A stretch of DNA of 64,000 nt, taken from the NCBI RefSeq assembly GCF_001281525.1, contig NZ_LGCI01000008.1, positions 256,072-320,071 of the forward strand. The letters run 5' to 3'. This DNA comes from Lysinibacillus macroides (GTDB lineage Bacteria > Bacillota > Bacilli > Bacillales_A > Planococcaceae). Made by a program: the position numbers and the translations under genes. This document shows positions 40,271 through 48,532 of the stretch, in pieces. The number at the start of each line of letters is the position of its first letter. Positions within the stretch are counted from its first letter, which is position 1. The notes under the pieces were generated by a model. It made no database searches. It was not told the origin of the DNA and saw only the letters and a list, made by a program, of their open reading frames with translations.

Positions 40271-41674
40271 ATGGATACAAAAGCGCTTCAACGAGCCATT
40301 GATGAAATTACTGAAATTGCCTCAGGGTTTGGCTTAGATTTCTATCCAATGCGTTATGAAATTTGTCCAGCAGATATTATTTATACATTTGGAGCCTATG
40401 GTATGCCTACACGTTTTTCGCATTGGAGCTTTGGTAAACAATTTCATAAAATGAAGCTTCAATATGATTTAGGGCTTAGTCAGATTTATGAGCTTGTCAT
40501 TAACTCTAATCCCTGCTATGCATTTTTGCTTGATACCAATACCTTAACTCAAAATAAATTGATTATTGCCCATGTGTTAGCACATTGTGACTTTTTTAAA
40601 AATAATGTTCGTTTTTCCAATACAAGAAGAGATATGGTAGAGAGTATGACTGCAACAGCTGAGCGCATTGCTAGCTACGAAAGGGAATATGGCAAGGATG
40701 AGGTCGAGCAGTTTTTGGATGCTGTATTAGCTATTCAGGAGCATATTGACCCATCACTTATGCGGCCAAAGCTCTCTTGGAATGAGGAGGATGAGCTAGA
40801 AGAGGAAAAACCTGTAGCCAAATCACCCTATGATGATTTATGGAGTATAGAGGAAAAAGAGAAGGTCTATAAGCCAGTAAGACGACGTATAAAGCATTTT
40901 CCACCAAAGCCAGAGAAGGATTTATTGTTATTTTTAGAGGAGTATAGCCGTGAGCTGGAGGAATGGCAACGAGATATCCTAACGATGATGCGTGAGGAAA
41001 TGCTTTATTTTTGGCCTCAGCTAGAAACAAAAATAATGAATGAGGGATGGGCTTCCTTCTGGCATCAGCGTATTATGCGTGAGTTACAGCTAACAACTGC
41101 AGAGACCATCGAATATGCTAAATTGAATGCAGGGGTTGTGCAGCCATCCAAAACGTCTATTAATCCCTATTATCTGGGTATTAAGATTTTTGAGGATATT
41201 GAACATCGCTATAATCAACCTACTGAGGAGATGAAGGAGCTAGGGATAAAACCAAACTCTGGGCGAGATAAAATATTTGAGGTAAGAGAAATCGAATCTG
41301 ATATTTCCTTTATACGCAATTATTTAACAAAAGACTTGGCAAAACGCGAAGATTTATATTTATTTCAAAAGAAGGGCAATGAATACCGTGTGACTGATAA
41401 AGATCATGAAATGGTACGAGATCAGCTTATATCTATGCGTGTTAATGGCGGTTTCCCATATATTGTTGTGAAGAATGGTGATTATTTACGCAATGGTGAG
41501 CTATATTTAGTACATGGCTATGAGGGTATGGAGCTAGATCCCCATTATTTAGAAAATGTATTGCCTTATATTTATCGACTCTGGGGGCGCCCTGTCCATT
41601 TGGAAACCTCTGTGGATAATAAGCCAATGCTGTATTCATATGATGGGACAAAAAATTATAAGCGTCATGTATAG
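40271..41674 (+). CDS. spoVR: SpoVR family protein
   Basis: The 467-residue SpoVR protein is needed for normal spore cortex in B. subtilis. Landmarks are [37 protein letters not shown], the [12 protein letters not shown] metal-like motif and [25 protein letters not shown] precedes the ATG. It ends the prkA-yhbH-spoVR operon, and a strong terminator follows. In other bacteria the three genes travel together, so their products probably act as one stress and sporulation module. Confidence 0.95.
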   Translation: MDTKALQRAIDEITEIASGFGLDFYPMRYEICPADIIYTFGAYGMPTRFSHWSFGKQFHKMKLQYDLGLSQIYELVINSNPCYAFLLDTNTLTQNKLIIAHVLAHCDFFKNNVRFSNTRRDMVESMTATAERIASYEREYGKDEVEQFLDAVLAIQEHIDPSLMRPKLSWNEEDELEEEKPVAKSPYDDLWSIEEKEKVYKPVRRRIKHFPPKPEKDLLLFLEEYSRELEEWQRDILTMMREEMLYFWPQLETKIMNEGWASFWHQRIMRELQLTTAETIEYAKLNAGVVQPSKTSINPYYLGIKIFEDIEHRYNQPTEEMKELGIKPNSGRDKIFEVREIESDISFIRNYLTKDLAKREDLYLFQKKGNEYRVTDKDHEMVRDQLISMRVNGGFPYIVVKNGDYLRNGELYLVHGYEGMELDPHYLENVLPYIYRLWGRPVHLETSVDNKPMLYSYDGTKNYKRHV

Positions 41675-41676
41675 CA

Positions 41677-41724
41677 AAAGCTTCTATCTGTTGAAAGGAT
41701 GTTTGAACAGATAGAAGTTTTTTA
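41677..41724 (+). terminator. Terminator of the prkA-yhbH-spoVR operon
   Basis: CTTCTATCTGTT pairs perfectly with AACAGATAGAAG around a 13-nt loop, followed by seven T residues. Confidence 0.88.
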
Positions 41725-41825
41725 ATGACAAAATGAGGAGCTGTATGTTTTTTGCTATCCATCCTATGAATTTGTTAAAATAAATAAGATTTGAATATCT
41801 ACGGAACTGGAACGGTGAAAAAACG

Positions 41826-42701
41826 TTGAGAACATTTAAAAAAGTGTATATAGAAATAACAAGTGTTTGTAATTTAGCATGTAGCTTCTGTCCGCCAACA
41901 GCTCGCACGAAAGGACTTATCAAAGTAGAGCAATTTAATAACATATTAGATGAAATTCGCCCATATACTAAATATATTTATTTGCATGTAAAAGGGGAGC
42001 CGCTTTTACACCCACGCATTGACCAACTGCTAGACGCTGCTCATGAAAAAGGCTTTAAAGTCAACATTACAACAAATGGTACACTTATTAAAAAGAATCG
42101 AAAAAAATTATTAGGTAAGCCAGCATTACGTCAAATTAACTTTTCATTACATAGCTTTGACGGTCATGAAGGCTCAGAAAACCGTGAGAAATATTTAGGA
42201 GATATTTTGGATTTTGTACGTGATTCTAGGGAATATAACACGATTATTTCTTATCGTTTATGGAATTTACAAAAGGATCATGTTTCTGGCCTTGCAGCAC
42301 GTCGCAATCGGAGAACATTGGAAATTTTGGAAAACGAGTATGGTTTAGATTACCATATTGAAGAAAAGGTAGAGCCTGGTAAAGGCATTAAGATTGGTCC
42401 TCATATTTATTTGAATCAAGATCATGAATTTAGATGGCCAAGCCTATTAGCGCCTGAGGATGAGGGGAAAGGTTTTTGTCATGCACTGCGTAGTCAAGCA
42501 GCTATTTTGGTGGATGGCACGGTTGTGCCGTGCTGTCTCGATGGAGAAGGTGTAATTAATTTAGGAAATGTCCATGAGAAAAACTTTGCAGAAATTATAG
42601 AGGGGAAACGCGCTAACCGTATTGTAGATGGCTTTTCACGAAGAGAGGCTGTGGAAGAGCTATGCAGAAAATGCGGCTATCGTCAAAAATTTGGTATGTA
42701 A
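41826..42701 (+). CDS. Radical SAM/SPASM domain protein
   Basis: The 291-residue radical SAM enzyme has its cluster motif CNLACSFC at residues 13-20 and a SPASM-like C-terminal region with more cysteines (FCHAL, VPCCLDGEG and LCRKCGYR). The start is TTG after a GGTGAAA-like site, and the frame begins directly with the first strand (KKVYIEITSVCNLAC). Small SPASM proteins of this kind can modify peptides or enzymes, but no precursor peptide gene is visible beside it. A terminator follows that also ends the convergent XRE gene. Confidence 0.88.
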   Translation: MRTFKKVYIEITSVCNLACSFCPPTARTKGLIKVEQFNNILDEIRPYTKYIYLHVKGEPLLHPRIDQLLDAAHEKGFKVNITTNGTLIKKNRKKLLGKPALRQINFSLHSFDGHEGSENREKYLGDILDFVRDSREYNTIISYRLWNLQKDHVSGLAARRNRRTLEILENEYGLDYHIEEKVEPGKGIKIGPHIYLNQDHEFRWPSLLAPEDEGKGFCHALRSQAAILVDGTVVPCCLDGEGVINLGNVHEKNFAEIIEGKRANRIVDGFSRREAVEELCRKCGYRQKFGM

Positions 42702-42716
42702 CAATTACTAAAAAGA

Positions 42717-42757
42717 AACAGCTCCAAGGCTATGACCTATCGGAGCTGTTTTTCTTT
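42717..42757. terminator. Bidirectional terminator between radical SAM and XRE genes
   Basis: AAACAGCTCC pairs with GGAGCTGTTT around a loop of about 15 nt, followed by TTTC. It overlaps the last codons of the convergent XRE gene. Confidence 0.75.
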
Positions 42758-43119
42758 GTTTGTAGATCAATCGTATCTAAAAAATCCTTTGTAATGCGTA
42801 CTACATATTTTACCTCGTCTAAATTACGTTCTCTCAGTAATGAGCGATGAATGTCTAGCATGAGGTTCTTTTCCTCAATATCAGTAGCGCCAGATAATTT
42901 GTGAAAATTAAAAAGCTCCTCAGGAGAAATATCTAATGCCTTCATAAGTGTTTCTAATGTACTTAAGGTTATATTGGATTGTCCATGTTCAATATTGGAA
43001 ATACGCCCTTTACTAAAACCTAATTTCCCTGTTCTTTCGGCTACCTCTTCTTGACTCAGCCCTTTAGATAATCGAATAATACGGAGTTGTTCACCTACTA
43101 GCTTTAAAAAATCTGACAT
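42730..43119 (-). CDS. XRE-family helix-turn-helix regulator
   Basis: This 129-residue protein has an N-terminal XRE helix-turn-helix (IRLSKGLSQEEVAERTG, then GRISNIEHGQSNITLSTLETLMKALD; residues about 14-63) and a helical C-terminal part for oligomerisation. I place the start at 43119, eight bases after AGAGGTGA. Divergent from the HsdS-like gene on the right, with a shared 190-bp promoter region that contains an A/T-rich near-palindrome (ACTATACTATTATAATAGTATAAT, read in two halves). It may therefore control that gene or itself. Confidence 0.88.
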   Translation of the reverse strand: MSDFLKLVGEQLRIIRLSKGLSQEEVAERTGKLGFSKGRISNIEHGQSNITLSTLETLMKALDISPEELFNFHKLSGATDIEEKNLMLDIHRSLLRERNLDEVKYVVRITKDFLDTIDLQTKKNSSDRS

Positions 43120-43313
43120 ATGATTCACCTCTATGTTAAAAGCTAGTGAAAAACAACTAAAATGACTATACTATTATAATAGTATAATGCGGAAAATGTT
43201 ACATTAAAGTGGTACAATCTTTAGAGTAATACCTTTTTATGACCTAAGCGAAACAAATAGAAAGCTTTAGAAGGATGGTAATAAAATACAATATAAGATT
43301 GGAGGATGGAGAT

Positions 43314-43988
43314 ATGGTGAACTACTATTCATTAGGGGAAGTAGCAGAAATTAAAATGGGTAAAATGATGAGAAATGATAAATATTTTACTAAGGATGGA
43401 ACTCCTTTTATAACAAAAGAAACGTTTAAACAATTATTAACAGACAATCATGTCCATCTATTACCGAAAATTAATAAGAATGTTCATGAGCATTGTACGA
43501 TTTTACAGGTACCTGCTAACAGTATCTTGTTGAATAAAATAAATTTGAAGGGCACGTCTATCTATCAATGTACAACAGAGGTGTGCATTGGTCATGGTAT
43601 TATTGCCATCATACCAGACGAATCCATGGTTGTTAGTGATTATTTATTTCATTTTTTAAAATGGCATCAACACAATAAAAAAAGATGCAATATCAATCGT
43701 ATCATGATTGATTTACCATCGATTGCTATCCAATATCAAGTCGTACAGCTTTTAAATGCTATTCAACAATTACTGGTGAATAAAGATTCCTTAATAACAG
43801 CAGTAGAAGAACTTCCATTGTATTTTAGCAACTTTTCAAAACTAGCAAGGCAACAATCCCAAGGCTTGCATCAGGGGTTTGAACAGCTACAATATTTATA
43901 TATGGAAATACTACATAAAATTTTTAATGACCATTTTTTAAGAGATGTACGAGAACATAATTTCTTTCAAAAGCTAAATAACCTATAA
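43314..43988 (+). CDS. Orphan type I restriction specificity-like (HsdS-like) protein
   Basis: This 224-residue protein looks like a single target-recognition domain of HsdS: an N-terminal SLGEVAEIKMGKMMRNDKYF, GTPFITKETF, ILQVPANSILLNKINLKG and the C-terminal coiled-coil helix beginning PSIAIQYQVVQLLNAIQQLL. A full HsdS has two such units. No hsdM or hsdR lies nearby. I start at ATG 43314, eight bases after GGAGG, 13 codons inside the longer frame. Either an orphan that swaps into an M-R complex elsewhere, or a repurposed DNA-binding domain. Divergent XRE gene. Confidence 0.72.
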   Translation: MVNYYSLGEVAEIKMGKMMRNDKYFTKDGTPFITKETFKQLLTDNHVHLLPKINKNVHEHCTILQVPANSILLNKINLKGTSIYQCTTEVCIGHGIIAIIPDESMVVSDYLFHFLKWHQHNKKRCNINRIMIDLPSIAIQYQVVQLLNAIQQLLVNKDSLITAVEELPLYFSNFSKLARQQSQGLHQGFEQLQYLYMEILHKIFNDHFLRDVREHNFFQKLNNL

Positions 43989-44009
43989 TAAAATAAAGTC
44001 GGTGCAAAG

Positions 44010-44055
44010 TAGAACTGTCAGAAAAGATTTTTTCCGACAGTTCTAGCCTTTTTAT
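44010..44055 (+). terminator. Terminator of the HsdS-like gene
   Basis: AGAACTGTC pairs with GACAGTTCT around a T-rich loop, followed by AGCCTTTTTATT. Related in sequence to the terminator at 33750-33795. Confidence 0.75.
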
Positions 44056-44178
44056 TAAATATTTTTAAAATTTGGTGACCCTCTCTCTGTCGCTATATTT
44101 TCGGTGCAATAATATGGTGGGCGAGTCAAGATGTCACCATACTCAGTGTAGGGGAAGGTCTTAAAAAGGTCTCCTTTG

Positions 44179-45852
44179 CTAAATTTCAATAATAATGGGT
44201 AAGATCATAGGCTTTCGCTTGGTTTGTGTAAATAAATATTGTCCAACAGCTTTTTTGATTTCTCTACGAAAAACATGTATTTGCTGTCGACTGTCTGTTT
44301 GAAGCTCATTGACCACTTCTTTTGTGAGCATATTAACCTTCGTTAATAGCTCCTCAAAATCCTTGGCATACACAAAGCCTCGTGAAATGGTATCTGGCTC
44401 TGAAATAAACGTGCTATCTGCTTTATTCAGCGTTAAGACAATAACAAGCATGCCATCCTCGGAAAGCTGCTTACGGTCACGTAGCACAATGCCTTCAACC
44501 TCCCCTATACCGATACCATCTACATAGGTGTCTCCAGATGGAATTTTACGTGTTTGTCGAGCCTCTGAATTTTCAATATCAACGACATCGCCATTTTTCA
44601 ATATAAAGGTATGCCCTTTTTCAACACCAACAGCTTCTGCTAATAAACGGTGTTGGTGGAGCATACGGAATTCACCATGAATAGGAATGAAAAACTTAGG
44701 CTTCATTAACGTGAGCATGAGCTTTAAATCCTCTTGATAGCCATGTCCTGACACATGCATTCCTGTATAACTAGAAGAGCCATAGATCACTTTAGCACCA
44801 AGCTGAAATAAATGGTCAACAATCCTAGAAACACTCTTCTCGTTGCCTGGAATAGGGGAGGCAGCTAAGATCACTGTATCATCTGGTAAAACTTTCACCT
44901 CTCGATGATTGCCATTTGCCAAACGAGCAAGTGCAGCTAATGGCTCCCCTTGACTGCCTGTGCAGAGTACCACCACTTCTTCAGGTGGGAGATATTTTAC
45001 TTCACGAGCATCAACTAGCATATCCTCTGGAACATTCAAATAACCCCGCGCAATTGCAACTTCAACAACATTGACCATACTACGTCCTAATAAGGCTAGT
45101 TTCCTATTGGTCAGTATAGCCGCATTCACAATTTGTTGAATACGATTAACATTGGAGGCAAAGGTAGAAATAATAATTTTACGTTCTGCATGTAAAAAAG
45201 CTTCCTCAATATGCTGCCCAACAAGCTGTTCTGAGGGGGTTAAGCCTGGTCTTTCAGCATTGGTGCTTTCCGAGATTAACACAAGTACACCCTTTGATCC
45301 GATTTCTGCCATTTTATGAATATCCGCAAACTGATTATTAACAGGTGTTAAATCAAATTTGAAATCACCTGTATGCACAACATTTCCTTCTGGCGTAGAT
45401 AAAACGATCCCCAAACAATCCGGTATGCTATGGTTGGTTTTGAAGAAATTGATAGCTATTGGATCAAATTGTAGTGTAACATCTGCATGAATTTCTATTA
45501 AATCGGTTTCTCTTAAAAGCTTATGCTCCTTTAATTTTAGCTCGATTAGCCCTAAAGTGAAGCGAGTAGCATAAACAGGCACATTGATTTTTTTTAAGAG
45601 ATATGGAATACCACCAATATGGTCCTCATGCCCGTGTGTGACAATTAAGGCTTTAATTTTTTCTTTATTGTCAAGTAAATAACTAATATCAGGAATGATT
45701 AAATCAATGCCAAGCAAGGTTTCATCTGGAAATTTTGCACCACAATCAATAATGATTATGTTATCTGCATACTGTACTACATACATATTTTTTCCGATTT
45801 CATGAATGCCACCTAGGGCGAAAATGGATAATAGCTGCTTTTTTGTGGACAA
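44179..45852 (-). CDS. RNase J-family ribonuclease
   Basis: The 557-residue beta-CASP RNase closely follows RNase J1. The metallo-beta-lactamase part has HGHEDHIGGIPYLL, HSIPDCLGIVLSTPEG and HTGDFKFDLTPV. The beta-CASP part has ISTFASNVNRIQQI, CTGSQGEPLAALARLANG and SGHGYQEDL, and the C-terminus ends RKPMILPIIIEI. It degrades and processes RNA in 5'-3' exonuclease and endonuclease modes. TTG start after GGAGGGAG. The usual rnjA neighbour rpoY (ykzG) is absent, so this is probably an additional paralogue. Some active-loop differences from J1 (SYTGMHVSGHG) are visible. Confidence 0.9.
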   Translation of the reverse strand: MSTKKQLLSIFALGGIHEIGKNMYVVQYADNIIIIDCGAKFPDETLLGIDLIIPDISYLLDNKEKIKALIVTHGHEDHIGGIPYLLKKINVPVYATRFTLGLIELKLKEHKLLRETDLIEIHADVTLQFDPIAINFFKTNHSIPDCLGIVLSTPEGNVVHTGDFKFDLTPVNNQFADIHKMAEIGSKGVLVLISESTNAERPGLTPSEQLVGQHIEEAFLHAERKIIISTFASNVNRIQQIVNAAILTNRKLALLGRSMVNVVEVAIARGYLNVPEDMLVDAREVKYLPPEEVVVLCTGSQGEPLAALARLANGNHREVKVLPDDTVILAASPIPGNEKSVSRIVDHLFQLGAKVIYGSSSYTGMHVSGHGYQEDLKLMLTLMKPKFFIPIHGEFRMLHQHRLLAEAVGVEKGHTFILKNGDVVDIENSEARQTRKIPSGDTYVDGIGIGEVEGIVLRDRKQLSEDGMLVIVLTLNKADSTFISEPDTISRGFVYAKDFEELLTKVNMLTKEVVNELQTDSRQQIHVFRREIKKAVGQYLFTQTKRKPMILPIIIEI

Positions 45853-45951
45853 TGTACTCCCTCCTAACTATCTAACTAACGCCATTATGTAGTATAGCTT
45901 GTAATGTTTTATCCTATACAAAAAGACTAGGTGTGGGAGGGGAAGGAATTT

Positions 45952-46446
45952 TTATGGATGAATGATAACTTCAGTCCCAATAGGTACAATGCTAGCAAGC
46001 TCTTCAACGTCACGGTTTTGCATACGAATACAGCCATGTGATACAGCATGACCAATAGAACTAGGGTCATTGGTTCCGTGAATGCCATAATGCTCTTTTG
46101 ATAAACTCATCCACATCGTCCCAAATGGACCACCTGGATTTGGAGCCTTATTAATAATAATAAAACTGCCTGCTGGTGTTTCATGTAGCATACGGCCTAC
46201 CGCGATAGGGTATTGTTTTTGAAGCACATGATGATTATACAAACGCAGCCAACGATGAGTAGTCGAAATTTCGATATGATAAGGAAGAGTGGCAGGATTA
46301 GGAAAGCCCGGTATCATAATTTGCTGACCAATGTAAAGAATATCAGGCTGAATTCCTGGATTGGCTACAATAATGGATTGCAGCGGAGTACGATAGTCCC
46401 TCGCAATTTGGGACAAAGTTTCTCCAGCTTTGACTGTATGAATCAA
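45952..46446 (-). CDS. ykuD: YkuD-like L,D-transpeptidase with LysM domain
   Basis: Starting at TTG 46446, after GGAGGG, the product has 164 residues, exactly the size of B. subtilis YkuD. Residues 1-48 are a LysM domain ([31 protein letters not shown]). The catalytic domain carries [24 protein letters not shown] with the active-site cysteine. It forms 3-3 peptidoglycan cross-links, and in bacilli is linked to the spore. No signal peptide is present, as in YkuD. A longer in-frame TTG at 46545 is not supported by a binding site. Confidence 0.92.
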   Translation of the reverse strand: MIHTVKAGETLSQIARDYRTPLQSIIVANPGIQPDILYIGQQIMIPGFPNPATLPYHIEISTTHRWLRLYNHHVLQKQYPIAVGRMLHETPAGSFIIINKAPNPGGPFGTMWMSLSKEHYGIHGTNDPSSIGHAVSHGCIRMQNRDVEELASIVPIGTEVIIHP

Positions 46447-46580
46447 CGTTATTCCCTCCTGTAAAAAAAGTGATTGTTCTACTATATGCAAAGCCTGATT
46501 TAGATAACTTTGGGCATGTAAGATTTTTTGGCTCTTTGGATACAATAAGCAGTACCATTGTATTGCGAAGGAGCTTATCG

Positions 46581-46793
46581 ATGAAGGAATTTAAAATCAC
46601 GTATTTTTTTGATGACACACATTATATTAGACGATTTGTCCATATGGCATCACAGCAACAGGCAGAGAAGCTTATAAGAGATGAACGAGATCAATATATC
46701 TCCTTTACAGATAACAGAGGCATCTATCATGAATTGCATACAGGGCATGTACGGATTATTCAATTGGCGGAATACCATCGAAAAGACACATGA
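46581..46793 (+). CDS. Small conserved hypothetical protein
   Basis: A 70-residue protein starting at ATG 46581 after GAAGGAG. Sequence such as [24 protein letters not shown] and [25 protein letters not shown] (read in parts) suggests a small alpha/beta fold. I recognise no family. It precedes two further small genes on the same strand. Confidence 0.65.
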   Translation: MKEFKITYFFDDTHYIRRFVHMASQQQAEKLIRDERDQYISFTDNRGIYHELHTGHVRIIQLAEYHRKDT

Positions 46794-46838
46794 TTTGTGA
46801 AGCATGGCACACATTAAGAGAGAAGGGAGCGTGACATA

Positions 46839-47042
46839 ATGGAACAAATACCAGAGGATAAGAAAAAATTTTTGCATTTAAACAGCAAGGACAAACCTGA
46901 TATGGTTGAATCCGATACCATTAGTCTTTTCGATTTGCATGAAGATATGCAAACGGTAGATGCTATTCCAATTGAAGAGCTCAATAAACGAGTAAAACGA
47001 GAAGGCGATGAGCTAATTGAAATGCAGCCAGATGAATTATAG
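46839..47042 (+). CDS. Small acidic hypothetical protein
   Basis: A 67-residue acidic protein (MEQIPEDKKKFLHLNSKDKP, then IPIEELNKRVKREGDELIEM). The GAGAGAAGGGAG site is 12 or so bases before the ATG. No family recognised. It lies 14 bp before the SASP-like gene, so the two may be co-expressed during sporulation. Confidence 0.6.
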   Translation: MEQIPEDKKKFLHLNSKDKPDMVESDTISLFDLHEDMQTVDAIPIEELNKRVKREGDELIEMQPDEL

Positions 47043-47056
47043 GGGGGGAACATACC

Positions 47057-47251
47057 ATGAATAATGAGAAAGAGAGACAATTTACTGCGGCAGGTACGAA
47101 TATTCAGGAAGTAAAGCAAAAAAATGCAGAGGCAGGATTATCCTATAATGAAGTAAAGGCATTACTGGCTCAGAGTGGTGGACATGGAACAGCCATTTAT
47201 AGTGATACAGCTGTAGAAGAGGTTAGGCAGGACATACAAAAGCACCAGTAA
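47057..47251 (+). CDS. Gamma-type SASP-like small protein
   Basis: This 64-residue protein contains AGTNIQEVKQKNAEAG and a second similar motif TAVEEVRQDIQKH, like the repeated N-x-(Q/E)-E-V-(K/R)-x-Q-N blocks of gamma-type spore proteins (SspE). It is shorter and lacks the usual two long glutamine-rich repeats. A strong AGGGGGGGAAC site precedes the ATG. A spore amino-acid-reserve role is only suggested. Confidence 0.5.
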   Translation: MNNEKERQFTAAGTNIQEVKQKNAEAGLSYNEVKALLAQSGGHGTAIYSDTAVEEVRQDIQKHQ

Positions 47252-47336
47252 TAAACGATTTGGGAGAGGAAGGTGTTGAGTCCTCTTCCCTTTTGCCTTT
47301 ATAATGTTAAAAAATGTAGAAGGGGATGTGATAGGG

Positions 47337-47516
47337 TTGGTGAAACAAAAAGGTTGTCCATTATGTGGAGAGGAAAATGATTGTGGTGTGACAAAGGGGG
47401 AGCAACAGTGCTGGTGTATGGCTGTGGAATTCCCTCAGCATTTATTAGCTACGGTGGCGCAGGAGCCAAAGAGCTGTATTTGTCAAGGCTGTTTGAATAC
47501 ATATAAAAAAGACTAG
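47337..47516 (+). CDS. Cysteine-rich CWC-type small protein
   Basis: Short basic protein with a cysteine pattern of the Cys_rich_CWC family: KGCPLCGEENDCGV, QQCWCMAVEFP and SCICQGCLNTY. This should bind zinc or another metal. The start is uncertain: TTG 47337 and GTG 47340 lie after AAGGGGATG, while ATG 47304 upstream has no site. Function unknown. Confidence 0.7.
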   Translation: MVKQKGCPLCGEENDCGVTKGEQQCWCMAVEFPQHLLATVAQEPKSCICQGCLNTYKKD

Positions 47517-47684
47517 TCATCGTGACCTACGAGCATCCGTCAGTGTTTTATATAAAATGAGCGTACTATTTAAAAGTATTTCTAAAATAGAGGTAGAACC
47601 CAAATAACAGTCTCAATTGGTACAACTGTCTACCACGCAACAACCTAGTAGGCATATATTACTCTGAAAGGAGTGTGTCTAATA

Positions 47685-48263
47685 ATGACTAAGCCAATTG
47701 AGCTGAGTAATGTTACAAAGGCATATTTAGAGGAATATCAACGAATTCTCGATAAAATGATGCAGGGTATGTCCTATGTGACCATTACATGTAGTATTTC
47801 AGAAAATTTTATAAAGCAAATTATCCCACATCAAGTTGCAGCAATTAAAATGTCAGAAAATGTTTTACGATATACAACAAATATTCCTGTGCAAAACCTT
47901 GCATTAGAAATTATTAAAACGCATAAAGAAATGGTTGAAAGTCTCGAGGCATTAGAAAATCGATGCTGTATTGTTCAAAATTCAGAATATGAACTCTATG
48001 AATATATGTGTGCTTACCAACAAATTACCGAAGCAATGTTTAAAGCGATGTGTGCACCACCAGTATCTAATAGTATTAATATCAATTATTTACGGGAAAT
48101 GATTGTGCATCATCAGGGAGGCATACGGCTAGCGCAAAATGTGCTAAGATTTTGTATTTGTCAAGAGCTAATTCCTATTTTAAAGTGTATGATGCAAATA
48201 CTTTGTGAACAGCTAGCCCTTATGGAAAAGCTACTGGATAGCCTACAGGATTGCGATTGCTAG
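47685..48263 (+). CDS. DUF305 family protein, cysteine-rich
   Basis: The 192-residue helical protein contains two DUF305-like four-helix units. The first has IIPHQVAAIKMSENVL (about 46-61), the second MIVHHQGGIRLAQNVL (about 143-158). These His-containing motifs usually bind metal. Unusually many cysteines are present (CSISENF, RCCIV, FCICQELIPILKCMMQILC, and the C-terminal DCDC). No signal peptide, unlike most DUF305 proteins. ATG 47685 follows AAAGGAG. Confidence 0.75.
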   Translation: MTKPIELSNVTKAYLEEYQRILDKMMQGMSYVTITCSISENFIKQIIPHQVAAIKMSENVLRYTTNIPVQNLALEIIKTHKEMVESLEALENRCCIVQNSEYELYEYMCAYQQITEAMFKAMCAPPVSNSININYLREMIVHHQGGIRLAQNVLRFCICQELIPILKCMMQILCEQLALMEKLLDSLQDCDC

Positions 48264-48341
48264 GTGCGAAAGCATCTGCTGGATCGTAAAGAGGCTATAT
48301 CAATAGAATTGCATGCTTTCACGAATAAAAGCCCCTATATC

Positions 48342-48376
48342 AACGCTAAAATCTTAGATGATTTTAGCGTTTTGCT
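48342..48376 (+). terminator. Terminator after the DUF305 gene
   Basis: AACGCTAAAATC pairs perfectly with GATTTTAGCGTT around a 6-nt loop. The T tail is short (TTTTG). Confidence 0.65.
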
Positions 48377-48532
48377 ATGTAAAAAATATAAAGTTTTTTG
48401 TGAAACTACTTTTGTTTTTCTATTACTGGTAAAATATAAGTGTTTATTGGTTGAAGGCAATGACGAAGATCTTTCTTTTGATTTACAATATTGGAATTTT
48501 TGCATGAATTTAAAACAAATGGGAGTGGTGTG

